Assembly: GCA_023957315.1 (NCBI GenBank)
Contig: JAMLHE010000007.1
Span: forward strand, 1-64,000
DNA: 64,000 nt
From: Candidatus Kapaibacterium sp.
GTDB taxonomy: Bacteria; Bacteroidota; Ignavibacteria; Kapaibacteriales; UBA2268
Direction of reading: 5' to 3'
Under the pieces are notes generated by a model. That model was not told the origin of the DNA. It saw only the letters and a program-made list of their open reading frames with translations, and ran no database searches. The translations under genes and the position numbers were made by a program. Positions 8,526-17,542 of the stretch are shown in pieces. Each line of letters begins with the position of its first letter. Position 1 is the first letter of the stretch.

Positions 8526-8787
8526 AGAGTTTTCTTGTCCTTAATTTCTTTACTTCTTTTACCTTCGGAATTTATCATTGCGACAGTTTTGAACAACTTG
8601 TACATACTGACTATGAAACCAAACAAACCAAGCACAAGAGTCCACAAAGGGGTTGTTCCGTACTTTTGGTCTATCCAATAATGACCAATCAACACACCAA
8701 ATGCAGCAGGCAAGAAGGTCTCCAGACCAATAGTAATGTACCTTCCTGATTGCGACCAATTTCTTGGTTTTGATGAATTTCTGTCAT
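8522..8787 (-). CDS. atpZ: AtpZ-like protein with apparent frameshift
   Basis: The frame ending at 8522 encodes two membrane helices joined by IDQKYGTTPLW, typical of AtpZ, preceded by WSQSGRYITIGLE. This homologous part extends upstream of the only in-frame alternative start (TTG at 8713), and no ATG or GTG is available. An ATG at 8787 sits correctly behind the operon promoter but in another frame. Adding one A to the A4 run (plus-strand T4, 8768-8771) joins both into MTEIHQKPRNWSQSGRY..., a normal AtpZ of about 88 residues. So a one-base deletion, real or a sequencing error, is likely. Confidence 0.6.
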
Positions 8788-8820
8788 TTTTTATTTCAAA
8801 TTTCCGAAAATATTAAAGTT

Positions 8821-8851
8821 CAAAAATAAGACTTTTATACAAGACTAACAA
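8821..8851 (-). promoter_or_regulatory. ATP synthase operon promoter
   Basis: The minus strand reads TTG (8851-8849), 20 bases, then TATTTTTG (8828-8821), matching the Bacteroidota -33/-7 consensus. Transcription would start about 27 bases before the ATG at 8787, the presumed original atpZ start. Confidence 0.6.
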
Positions 8852-8893
8852 GATATTTTGTCATGAATTTATTTTAATATGACATTGTCGTAT

Positions 8894-10255
8894 CTAAAAG
8901 CCGTATTCAAACAAGTTTTTAATTACATCTTCGGTGAAAATATTTTCGGATTGACCATACCATTTGCCATCGGGAATCAAAATTAGAGAACCGTAAGTTG
9001 ATGGGTCATAAGGAATGAAAGCAGAAGTAGCAATTTCCGTTTTCTCTTCCGGGCGATATTCATTGTCATAGTCTATGACGACAAATGTGCATCCGATTTC
9101 GTAAAAATCTTCATCAAGTGGATTGCCTTCATAGCCAAACAAAGTGAAGGGTATTCTAAATTTGAGCACGTAGCCTAAACTGTCGTCCAAATAATTTGCA
9201 ACTGCTTTTATCAATTTCGAGTCTGCTTTCTGGATTTCAGTCAATTCATCATTTGTCGAAACTTTTACATAAGGTTCTTTATCCAAGAAATTTCCAGGGA
9301 ATATGCTTACTCGGTACAAACCTTTGGTTGATTTTGTCCGGAAATCTACTTTTTTTCCGTTTCGTTCGGTGAATCTATCATAGCTAGGGTTTGGATTGAT
9401 GTCAAACCAAATGTCTAAATAATCGGTAATGCAAGTGTCGCAGCTTTGGGTTACTACAACATCGTCAATGATTTCCACAGTAAAATACAAATAATCATCA
9501 TCAAATGCGGAAGTAACTCTGAATGAGCAATCCTTCTCGCCTTTCCAATCATATGCACCTTCGTGAACGAAATCGGTATAATTTGCAAAAGTGTCCCCGA
9601 AATAACCTTTGTAAACAGTTCTGCCGCGTCTGTAAGTCGGTATGCTCAAGAAATCTCTGTAAAACAGCTCTTTTCCGCTTCGAGTATTAATATATTTTTC
9701 ACTGCCGCGCAATGTCTTGTAGTTTCGGACACTTTCATGAGTCAAATCGCCGACTCGACCTGTATTGAAAACCTCACTTAGCAAAATTGAGCCGTTATCA
9801 TAAGTATAGCCGTCCATTTTCCAGTGATTTTCTTCAAATTTTTTGGTAACAAAGCAAATATTATTTCTTATTACAACTCCAATTTCGAGCGGTAATTCGA
9901 CAAATTGATATGTATGGTGGGCTACTTTTCGTAGAAAGCCGTCAATATCCACAAAAAGATAAACTTGCATGTTTCGCGACCTATCTCCGGCAAGTCTTAG
10001 AGTAATCCCAAGGTCAGAATGGTCATCGCCCGAGAAATCGCCAACATCATAGCCCCAAATAAAATAATCAACGCCTTGGGGCAATTGCTTATAAACGTCA
10101 TCAATTAGTAGCCTATCAAAATATGGCTCCAATCGTTGGGCAAGTTCAGAAAATTTAAGACCTGATTGGCTATATGATATAGATGAGCCAAACAAGAAAA
10201 GTGCAATAAAAATTAAAAAATACTTTGCTATACTGTTAACTTTCATCAATTGCAT
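8894..10255 (-). CDS. secreted protein with CBM9-like region
   Basis: A 453-residue exported protein with a signal peptide over about residues 1-29, ending SYSQ; the true start may be the Met at residue 4. Residues about 225-400 resemble family-9 carbohydrate-binding (DOMON-like) domains: a conserved WKGEKDCS, DDDYLYFTVEIIDD and a D.WFDINP strand. No enzyme domain is evident. It is the last gene of the udg-ddl-pfkB run (4-base gap). The binding role is inferred; the ligand is unknown. Confidence 0.6.
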   Translation of the reverse strand: MQLMKVNSIAKYFLIFIALFLFGSSISYSQSGLKFSELAQRLEPYFDRLLIDDVYKQLPQGVDYFIWGYDVGDFSGDDHSDLGITLRLAGDRSRNMQVYLFVDIDGFLRKVAHHTYQFVELPLEIGVVIRNNICFVTKKFEENHWKMDGYTYDNGSILLSEVFNTGRVGDLTHESVRNYKTLRGSEKYINTRSGKELFYRDFLSIPTYRRGRTVYKGYFGDTFANYTDFVHEGAYDWKGEKDCSFRVTSAFDDDYLYFTVEIIDDVVVTQSCDTCITDYLDIWFDINPNPSYDRFTERNGKKVDFRTKSTKGLYRVSIFPGNFLDKEPYVKVSTNDELTEIQKADSKLIKAVANYLDDSLGYVLKFRIPFTLFGYEGNPLDEDFYEIGCTFVVIDYDNEYRPEEKTEIATSAFIPYDPSTYGSLILIPDGKWYGQSENIFTEDVIKNLFEYGF

Positions 10256-10259
10256 ACCA

Positions 10260-11252
10260 TTATTTATTTAAATTATAAATTGAAGTCTTTATTTCAGTTA
10301 GTCCTGAGGCAATTCTTGCTCCAAGTTGCGATACCACTTTTGCTCCGGCTGATGAAGCTAATCTACCTGCAATTCTCAATGAATTTGTATCAATCAAACC
10401 ATACATAAATGCTCCTGCAAATACATCTCCTGCACCTGTGGTATCTACCAGTTTAGCAGGATAAGCATCAATATGTTGCTTTTTGCGATTCCACAAGATT
10501 TGGCTACCCTGAGCCCCCATAGTGATGACTACATTTTGGCTTCTATCCGCAAAAAAGTCCATTGCTTCATCTATGGTTGATTTGCCTGTAAATGATAAGG
10601 CTTCGGCTTCGTTACAAAAGACTAATTCGCTATCATTGACAACTCGGTCTAAATTCGCTTTGAAATTATCGGTTATGAATGTATCCGAAAAAGTAACGGC
10701 AACTTTTGTATGATGAAGCCTTGCATATTCCATAGCTTTGAAAACGGCTTTTGTGCCTGATGGGTTAGAAAATTTATACCCTTCGATATAAAGCCATTCG
10801 GCGCGCTTAATCAATTCTTCATCAATATTTTTTTCTGTGAATAATGCAGTAGCTGCAAGAGATGTGTGCATTGTCCGCTCCGAATCGGGAGTTATGAGCA
10901 CAACACATGTTCCGGTAGCTTTCTTGGGAATAGTTTGAGCACTTAATATTATGCCTAATTTCTTAAATTCTTGTGCGTAAAAAAGCCCAAATTCATCATC
11001 ACCCACAACAGTCTTATATGCCGCTTTTCCACCAAGCTGACTAAATGCTATAATAGTATTAGCAGCCGAACCGCCACTACAGCGATTCATAGCTTTGCCT
11101 GCCAATGATTTTAAAATTTCAGATTGGATATCATCTTCGACAAGTCGCATTTCGCCCCGTCGAAGCCCAAGTTTTGCAAATTCAGCATCACTAAGTTCAT
11201 ATTGCAAATCCACTAATCCATTACCAAGCCCGAGAAGTTGAATATCTTTCAT
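10260..11252 (-). CDS. PfkB-family sugar/nucleoside kinase
   Basis: A 330-residue ribokinase-fold kinase. The family N-terminal motif SGGSAANT (residues 59-66) and the C-terminal DTTGAGDVFAGAF (270-282) are intact, the latter with catalytic base Asp276 and the anion hole. It transfers phosphate from ATP to a hydroxyl of a small sugar or nucleoside. Overall resemblance is to adenosine-kinase-like members (CxGGSAANT, FxxEF), but substrate cannot be read from the sequence. It lies 3 bases after ddl. Confidence 0.85.
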   Translation of the reverse strand: MKDIQLLGLGNGLVDLQYELSDAEFAKLGLRRGEMRLVEDDIQSEILKSLAGKAMNRCSGGSAANTIIAFSQLGGKAAYKTVVGDDEFGLFYAQEFKKLGIILSAQTIPKKATGTCVVLITPDSERTMHTSLAATALFTEKNIDEELIKRAEWLYIEGYKFSNPSGTKAVFKAMEYARLHHTKVAVTFSDTFITDNFKANLDRVVNDSELVFCNEAEALSFTGKSTIDEAMDFFADRSQNVVITMGAQGSQILWNRKKQHIDAYPAKLVDTTGAGDVFAGAFMYGLIDTNSLRIAGRLASSAGAKVVSQLGARIASGLTEIKTSIYNLNK

Positions 11253-11255
11253 CTT

Positions 11256-12284
11256 TTAATCTTTTTCCTTATTTAATGCTAAATTTACGATTTTTTCGCA
11301 GAGTTCAGGGAATTCTATACCGATTTCCTTTGCAGCCATTGGTACTAAACTTTTAGACGTAAAGCCCGGTATAGTATTTAATTCCAAACACCATGGCTGA
11401 CCTTCGTCGTCCAATCGGAAATCAACTCGCGCAAATCCTTCACATCCCAATACATTATATACAATTGATGCCATTGTCGAAGTGAATTCGGCGATGTCAT
11501 CAGTCAAATCAGCAGGACAAATATATTCGGTTTTACCTTTTGTATATTTGTGTTCATAGTCATAAAATCCGTCGTGTGTTATAATTTCAATTATTGGCAA
11601 CACTTCGTCACCAATTATCCCTACTGTTAACTCACGTCCTTCAATATATTTTTCGACCATCACCGGGTCTGAATATTTAGAAGCTAAGACAATTGCATTG
11701 TGAATATCGTCCAGATTGCCATTGTCAATTATTGTCAGCCCAATTGTTGAGCCTTGGTCGTTGGGTTTGATGACTAATTCTTTGCCCAATGATGAACGCA
11801 AATCTTTATAAACTTCCAAATTATCAATATCTTTTTTATGAACCATTTCCCATTGCGGAGTAAGAACACCTGCGGAGGAAAACATCATTTTCGAGGATGC
11901 TTTATCGCTCGAAAGGGCACTCGCTTTGACTTTGCTCCCGGTATAGGGAATACCGCGTAATTCGAGCAGCGATTGAATTAGCCCGTCTTCGCCATATTTT
12001 CCGTGTAATACTATGAATGCAACATCAATTGTATCGAATACATCGGACCCTATACAATCTATATATGCACGTGTTTCGAATTGCTTGAGGTCTTCAATAT
12101 CATGAAATTTTTCAATATCGGCGATTTGTTCTTCACTCCGAGCTAAAAAATCAGCACCATAAGCCGGGTCAACGGGCACAACTTCGTAATTTAAAGAACG
12201 TAATGCCTCGATAACGGCTTTACCACCCGTGATTGCAACATTTCTTTCAGTTGAGATTCCACCATAAACAACAGCTATTTTCAT
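11256..12284 (-). CDS. ddl: D-alanine--D-alanine ligase
   Basis: A 342-residue ATP-grasp ligase making the D-Ala-D-Ala dipeptide of peptidoglycan precursors. Seen: the N-terminal VVYGGISTERNVAITGG, the central VIKPNDQGST and the C-terminal metal-binding ELNTIPGFT. Length is normal. It starts immediately after the uracil-DNA glycosylase stop with no gap, so the two are co-transcribed. No other mur or fts genes are nearby. Confidence 0.95.
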   Translation of the reverse strand: MKIAVVYGGISTERNVAITGGKAVIEALRSLNYEVVPVDPAYGADFLARSEEQIADIEKFHDIEDLKQFETRAYIDCIGSDVFDTIDVAFIVLHGKYGEDGLIQSLLELRGIPYTGSKVKASALSSDKASSKMMFSSAGVLTPQWEMVHKKDIDNLEVYKDLRSSLGKELVIKPNDQGSTIGLTIIDNGNLDDIHNAIVLASKYSDPVMVEKYIEGRELTVGIIGDEVLPIIEIITHDGFYDYEHKYTKGKTEYICPADLTDDIAEFTSTMASIVYNVLGCEGFARVDFRLDDEGQPWCLELNTIPGFTSKSLVPMAAKEIGIEFPELCEKIVNLALNKEKD

Positions 12285-13088
12285 TTATTTTCCAGAATTT
12301 AGTAAATATTCGTCATATAATTTTCTTAAGAATCGTACATCATCCCATACGAATTGTTTCCAATTCGGATTTCTGAGCAATGCCGCAGGATGATATGTTG
12401 TGAGCATTTTAATGTGGTGATAATCCATCACTTTTCCACGAATTTCGGACATCTTATGCGTTTTTTTGAGCAATGTATCAACCGAAGTCAGTCCCAACGA
12501 AAGTATGAAAGCAGGTTTTATCAAATCAATTTGCTTCTTCAAATATTGTTCGCATTTGTCAACTTCCTCTTTGACCGGTCTGCGATTGCCCGGAGGGCGA
12601 CATTTGATGATATTTGCTATAAAGACTTCCTCGCGACTCAAATTGATTGATTCGAGTATTTTTGTCAGCAATTGCCCCGCACGCCCTACAAATGGCTTGC
12701 CTTGTTCGTCTTCATCTGCTCCGGGAGCTTCGCCAATCACCATTATATCAGCATTGGGATTGCCCGTGCCGAATACAAATTTGATTCGCGTTGCCCCAAG
12801 CGGACACTCTACGCATGTGTTGATTTGCGAATCAAGCTCGTCCAATGTAGAAGCGAATTTCCATTTGCTTGAAATGCTCAGCTTGCTTTCAGTCGCTTGT
12901 GGCGGCGAAATACTTTGTGTTTTCGGTTTGATTATTTCTTCCACTGTCAAAATTTCCTTTTGTGCTATCTTAGTTTCAGGCATTTTGAATTCAATTCCAA
13001 CCTTATTATCAAGCAATAATCCGTTGCCGTATAGTTCGGCATTGAATTTCATATACTCGATAAGTCCGTTTTTTATGTTTGATTTCAT
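12285..13088 (-). CDS. family 4 uracil-DNA glycosylase (Fe-S)
   Basis: A 267-residue protein that removes uracil from DNA in base excision repair. Motif A is GEAPGADEDEQGKPFVGRAG (from residue 119) and the His motif is TYHPAALL (His233). Four Cys (92, 95, 163 and 179) have family 4 spacing and would hold a [4Fe-4S] cluster. The first 75 residues are a family-specific N-terminal extension of low complexity. It is first in a four-gene run; a TACTTTTG element at 13117-13110 fits its -7 box, but no good -33 box was found. Confidence 0.92.
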   Translation of the reverse strand: MKSNIKNGLIEYMKFNAELYGNGLLLDNKVGIEFKMPETKIAQKEILTVEEIIKPKTQSISPPQATESKLSISSKWKFASTLDELDSQINTCVECPLGATRIKFVFGTGNPNADIMVIGEAPGADEDEQGKPFVGRAGQLLTKILESINLSREEVFIANIIKCRPPGNRRPVKEEVDKCEQYLKKQIDLIKPAFILSLGLTSVDTLLKKTHKMSEIRGKVMDYHHIKMLTTYHPAALLRNPNWKQFVWDDVRFLRKLYDEYLLNSGK

Positions 13089-13246
13089 ATATGCTACCTG
13101 TCAACTATACAAAAGTAAGAAAAATGAACGACTTAAATTTAGACAATAAATCGGAATCAAAAACACGGTTTATTCATAAAATGATATTATTTTTGTATTT
13201 AGTATTGTTTAATGTGAACAAAATGTAAATTAAATGGAGAAAAGCC

Positions 13247-14143
13247 ATGGAGATTAAGTCATTAAATAGCTTTGTTGATATAGCCAAAAGTAAAGTCAAG
13301 AAGAATCTTGTAGTAGCTGCTGCAGAAGATGAACACGTATTAGGTGCAGTCAAAGACGCAGTTTCAAATGATATAATTGAGCCAATCTTCGTTGGAAACA
13401 AATCTAAAATAGATGCTATTGCTGCAAAAATTGATTTTGATATTTCAAAATTTGAACTAATCGAAGAAAGTAATCCCGCAACTTCGGCTCAAATTGCAGT
13501 CAAACAAATAATTGACGGGCACGCTCAGATTTTGATGAAGGGATTGGTTGGTACTGCCGATTTTTTGAGGGCTATTCTACAGAAAGACAGCGGTTTGCGA
13601 AAAGGAGACTTATTATCTCATATCGGATTTTTCGAAGTCCCGACTTATCATAAAATCATTGCTCTGACCGATGCCGCACAAAATATCGCTCCCGATTTCA
13701 ACGAAAAAATTGCTATATTGAAAAATTCACTCGATATGTTCAAACATCTCGGCTATGAGCGTCCAAAAGTGGCATGTCTGGCTGCGATTGAAGGTGTCAA
13801 TCCCAAAATGCCTTCAACTATGGAAGCAGCCGCATTAACACAGATGAATCGCAGAAATCAAATCAAAGGATGTATCATAGACGGTCCTTTAGCTTTGGAC
13901 AATGCTATTTCTAAGCTATCAGCTGAACATAAGGGAATCGAAAGCGAAGTCGCAGGCGATGCTGACTTACTTTTTGCTCCAAATATCGAAGTCGCAAATG
14001 TATTATACAAATCATTAACATATTTTGCTAATGCAACGGTTGCTGCTATTATTCTCGGTGCGTCTGTGCCGGTCGTGCTTACGTCGCGTTCGGATTCGGA
14101 CAAGAGCAAGCTTATGTCAATCGCTTTAGCAGCATGTTATTAA
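13247..14143 (+). CDS. ptb: phosphate butyryl/acetyltransferase
   Basis: A 298-residue member of the phosphate acetyl/butyryltransferase family. It interconverts acyl-CoA and acyl phosphate. The C-terminal block (DGPLALDNA, GDADLLFAPNIEVANVLYKSL, then GASVPVVLTSRSDS) is characteristic, and the length fits Ptb rather than long Pta. GGAG precedes the start. Together with the adjacent acyl kinase it would make ATP from acyl-CoA, probably butyryl- or branched-chain CoA. Substrate range is inferred from family and neighbour. Confidence 0.9.
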   Translation: MEIKSLNSFVDIAKSKVKKNLVVAAAEDEHVLGAVKDAVSNDIIEPIFVGNKSKIDAIAAKIDFDISKFELIEESNPATSAQIAVKQIIDGHAQILMKGLVGTADFLRAILQKDSGLRKGDLLSHIGFFEVPTYHKIIALTDAAQNIAPDFNEKIAILKNSLDMFKHLGYERPKVACLAAIEGVNPKMPSTMEAAALTQMNRRNQIKGCIIDGPLALDNAISKLSAEHKGIESEVAGDADLLFAPNIEVANVLYKSLTYFANATVAAIILGASVPVVLTSRSDSDKSKLMSIALAACY

Positions 14144-14169
14144 AATTTTATCCAACAGGAAAATGAATC

Positions 14170-15240
14170 ATGAAATTACTTGCTATTAACCCCGGTTCGA
14201 CTTCAACGAAAATCGGTGTTTACGAAGATTTAAACTTATTATTCGATAAAACTTTGCGTCATAGTGTCGAAGATTTGGATGTTTTCCCATCTATCATTGA
14301 CCAATATGACTTTCGCAAAAATGTGATTATCGAGGCATTGAAAGAAAATAATATTGATATTCGGGAAATTGAAGCCTTTGTGGGTCGCGGTGGATTAGTC
14401 AAACCAATTCCCGGCGGCGTTTATCGCACGAGCGCAGCGCTATTGGAAGATTTGAAAAAGGGTATTCTCGGCGAGCACGCTTCCAATTTAGGTGGAATTT
14501 TAGCTTATGAATTAGCCCGAACTGTCGGCAAACAAACGAATTCCTTCATTGTGGACCCGGTAGTTGTTGATGAATTGGATGATATTGCTCGCTATTCAGG
14601 GCGACCCGAAATGCCGAGAGTGAGCATCTTTCATGCTTTGAACCAAAAAGCAGTTGCAAGACGTTTTGCTCGCGAACGCGGGAAAAAATACGAGGACTAC
14701 AACTTAATTGTAGTTCATCTCGGTGGTGGTATAACCGTTGGTGCTCACAAGAACGGACGTGTAATTGATGTGAACAATGGTCTCGATGGCGAAGGACCAT
14801 TCTCGCCCGAAAGAGCGGGCAGCCTTCCTATAGGCGCACTTACTAAGATTTGCTTTTCCGGCAAATATCAATTGCACCAAGTTAAAAAGATGATTACCGG
14901 GCAAGGCGGCATCGTGTCCTATCTTGGCACAAACAATTGCATGGAAGTGGAGGAAAAAATCGAAAAAGGCGACCAACAAGCAAAAATGGTTTACTTGGCG
15001 ATGGCATACCAAATTTCTAAGGAAATCGGCTCACTTGCTACTGTACTCGAAGGTAAAATTGATGCGATTATTCTCACAGGCGGAGTAGCTTATTCGGAAT
15101 TGCTCACGAAGTGGATTCGCAAAAGAGTTGCATTTTTAGCTCCCGTTTTCATTTATCCCGGCGAAGATGAATTGCAAGCCTTAGCCGAAGGTGTATTTTT
15201 CGCCCTTAATGGCGAAATTGAAATCAAGGAGTATATTTAA
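14170..15240 (+). CDS. buk: butyrate kinase
   Basis: A 356-residue ASKHA-fold acyl kinase. Motifs include the N-terminal AINPGSTSTKIGVY, VVHLGGGITVGAHKNGRVIDVNNGLDGEGPFSPERAG split around the phosphate site, and the C-terminal ILTGGVAYS. It converts butyryl phosphate and ADP to butyrate and ATP, or the reverse. It follows ptb by 26 bases in a typical ptb-buk operon. Branched-chain acids are also accepted by many relatives. Confidence 0.94.
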   Translation: MKLLAINPGSTSTKIGVYEDLNLLFDKTLRHSVEDLDVFPSIIDQYDFRKNVIIEALKENNIDIREIEAFVGRGGLVKPIPGGVYRTSAALLEDLKKGILGEHASNLGGILAYELARTVGKQTNSFIVDPVVVDELDDIARYSGRPEMPRVSIFHALNQKAVARRFARERGKKYEDYNLIVVHLGGGITVGAHKNGRVIDVNNGLDGEGPFSPERAGSLPIGALTKICFSGKYQLHQVKKMITGQGGIVSYLGTNNCMEVEEKIEKGDQQAKMVYLAMAYQISKEIGSLATVLEGKIDAIILTGGVAYSELLTKWIRKRVAFLAPVFIYPGEDELQALAEGVFFALNGEIEIKEYI

Positions 15241-15286
15241 AGCCGTATTGACGGCATTTGTTTAATTAAATGTTGAGGTGTTAAAA

Positions 15287-16828
15287 ATGTCTCTCGCTAC
15301 AAAAATAATAGATTTTTTTTCAAGAAAGAAAAAAATTGACGAGCCCGCTAAAGAAGGTAAGCTAAAACAAGCCAAAATGGGCAAATTGACGGCTCGGGAA
15401 AGAATAGAAGCGATTTTGGATGATGGTTCTTTTCACGAATATGACCTTTTTGTCGAGCACAAATCCGAAGATTTCGGAATGGACAAAAAGTATCTGCCAC
15501 GTGATGGTGTTCTGACAGGCACAGGAACTATTATGGGCTATCCGGTTTGTATCTATGCTCAAGATTTTACTGTTGCAGGTGGCTCCCTTGGGTTGGCTCA
15601 TGCTCGGAAAATCACAAAAATCATGGACCATTCCATAAAATTAGGTATTCCGCTAATTGGTATCAATGATTCCGGTGGTGCAAGAATCCAAGAAGGCGTT
15701 AACTCTCTTGCCGGATACGGCGAAATTTTCTATCGCAATACTTTGGCTTCGGGTTTTATTCCGCAAATTTCAGTTATTTTGGGTCCATGTGCAGGTGGAG
15801 CAGTGTATTCTCCCGCTTTGACCGATTTCGTTTTCGTCGTTGATAAAATTTCGAAGATGTTCATTACCGGTCCTGAGGTTATCAAAACCGTGCTTGGTGA
15901 AGAAATCAGCATGGAAGATTTGGGCGGTGCAAGAGTTCATGCCGAAATTACAGGCAATGCACATTTCTTTGCGGATTCGGAGCTTGCATGTTTTGAGCAA
16001 ATCAAAAAACTCGTCACATTTATTCCTTGGAATAGTACCAAAAAGCCTGAGAAATTCCCTGCAAAGCCACCAAAAATCAATATGAACATCAATGACATCA
16101 TACCCAAAGAACCGACAAAACCTTATGATATTCGTGATGTTATTAAAGGAATCGCAGATGATTCGGACTTTCTCGAAGTTCAGGAATTATGGGCTGCAAA
16201 TATCGTAATCGGCTTTGCTCGATTCAATGGCGAAACAGTTGGCATTATTGGCAATCAGCCCTTGGTTTTGGCAGGTGTGTTAGACGTTGATTCATCGGAC
16301 AAAGCTGCCAGATTTATAAGATTTTGCAATGCCTTCAATATTCCGTTGCTCACGCTCGTGGATTTGCCAGGGTATTTGCCCGGCATTGACCAAGAACATG
16401 CAGGTGTCATTCGACATGGTGCAAAGATACTATACGCTTACAGCGAAGCATCTGTGCCAAAAATCACTATTATACTCCGCAAAGCCTATGGCGGTGGTTA
16501 TATTGCAATGTGCTCGCGCCATCTTGGTGCAGATTTCGTGTTTGCACTTCCCCAAGCTGAAATCGCCGTAATGGGTCCGGAAGGTGCAGCAAACATTATT
16601 TTCAAAAAAGAAATCACCGAATCGGACGACCCCGACAGAACTCGCAAAGAAAAAGTTGACGAATATATCGAAAAATTTGCGAATCCTTTCAATGCAGCTG
16701 CCGCAGGCTATATTGATGCTGTAATCGTACCGGACGAAATGCGTGATTACGTACTTCATTCATTACATATTTCCACCAACAAACAGGAAGCCAGACCCAC
16801 CAAGAAGCACGGCATCCCACCATTTTAA
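15287..16828 (+). CDS. acyl-CoA carboxylase carboxyltransferase subunit
   Basis: A 513-residue carboxyltransferase of the propionyl-/methylmalonyl-CoA type: crotonase-fold halves with GKLTARERIEAILDDGSF at the start, the oxyanion-type GGSLG and GGARIQEG motifs, and a C-terminal GGGYIAMCSRHLGADF. It exchanges carboxyl between biotin and an acyl-CoA. The start was set at the ATG at 15287, 8 bases after GAGG. The downstream gene supplies the biotin carrier; no biotin carboxylase or decarboxylase membrane subunit is in the window, so propionyl-CoA carboxylase, methylmalonyl-CoA decarboxylase or transcarboxylase roles remain open. Confidence 0.92.
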   Translation: MSLATKIIDFFSRKKKIDEPAKEGKLKQAKMGKLTARERIEAILDDGSFHEYDLFVEHKSEDFGMDKKYLPRDGVLTGTGTIMGYPVCIYAQDFTVAGGSLGLAHARKITKIMDHSIKLGIPLIGINDSGGARIQEGVNSLAGYGEIFYRNTLASGFIPQISVILGPCAGGAVYSPALTDFVFVVDKISKMFITGPEVIKTVLGEEISMEDLGGARVHAEITGNAHFFADSELACFEQIKKLVTFIPWNSTKKPEKFPAKPPKINMNINDIIPKEPTKPYDIRDVIKGIADDSDFLEVQELWAANIVIGFARFNGETVGIIGNQPLVLAGVLDVDSSDKAARFIRFCNAFNIPLLTLVDLPGYLPGIDQEHAGVIRHGAKILYAYSEASVPKITIILRKAYGGGYIAMCSRHLGADFVFALPQAEIAVMGPEGAANIIFKKEITESDDPDRTRKEKVDEYIEKFANPFNAAAAGYIDAVIVPDEMRDYVLHSLHISTNKQEARPTKKHGIPPF

Positions 16829-16838
16829 GGAGATTGAA

Positions 16839-17150
16839 ATGAATAATGATTTATATGACTTAAACATTGACGACACTTATTACGAGACAAAATTAACCAA
16901 AAAATTTGTCACGAGAAAGCGTTATGTACCACAAAATCATAAATTGATTAATGCTTTTATTCCCGGGACAATTCGGGAAATTTATGTCAAACCCGGGCAA
17001 TTGGTCGAAATCGGACAGGATCTGCTTGTACTCGAAGCCATGAAAATGAAGAATCTTATCAAATCAGGCATCCAAGGCAAAATCCTGAAAATCCATGTTG
17101 AAATAAACAAAACAGTTGCCAAAAACGAATTACTCATCGAATATGAATAG
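16839..17150 (+). CDS. biotin carboxyl carrier protein
   Basis: A 103-residue carrier: a short N-terminal extension, then a biotinyl domain with EAMKM. Lys69 is the biotin attachment site. The start at 16839 follows AAGGAG at the normal distance; an upstream extension of the frame lies inside the carboxyltransferase gene and is rejected. It is co-transcribed with the carboxyltransferase (10-base gap) and overlaps the next gene (ATGAATAG). Confidence 0.92.
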   Translation: MNNDLYDLNIDDTYYETKLTKKFVTRKRYVPQNHKLINAFIPGTIREIYVKPGQLVEIGQDLLVLEAMKMKNLIKSGIQGKILKIHVEINKTVAKNELLIEYE

Positions 17151-17457
17151 CATTGAAAATATATTTTCAAATTTACCCCAATCAACGGACGAGATAATCG
17201 AAATACTCGTCCGTTCTCCGAATGTCAGAATCGAACGAATTATTTCAAGCTGCAACAACTCGCCTGATGGATTTTGGTATGACCAAGACGAAAATGAATG
17301 GGTGATTTTGCTTCAAGGCTCGGCAAAAATCGAATTTGAAGACGAGATGATTGATTTGAAAACCGGAGATTATTTATTAATTCCATCCCACAAAAAGCAT
17401 CGTGTAGCCGAAACTTCCCCAACGGAAAAAACTATTTGGCTTGCAGTGTTTTATTAA
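17143..17457 (+). CDS. cupin-domain protein
   Basis: A 104-residue single-domain cupin. The barrel motifs are NEWVILLQGSAKIEFE and TGDYLLIPSHKKHRV, with His residues in the second that could bind metal. Similar short cupins are often annotated as phosphoribosylaminoimidazole carboxylase-like or sugar-binding, but no function is established here. Its start overlaps the biotin carrier stop, so it is translationally coupled to the carboxylase module. Confidence 0.75.
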   Translation: MNSIENIFSNLPQSTDEIIEILVRSPNVRIERIISSCNNSPDGFWYDQDENEWVILLQGSAKIEFEDEMIDLKTGDYLLIPSHKKHRVAETSPTEKTIWLAVFY

Positions 17458-17542
17458 ACAAAAATAAAATTTTGTCAATATTAAACTTTTTCGTAATTTA
17501 AGTGTTATTAGAATATGATTATTCATTATTTTCTGAAAAATT

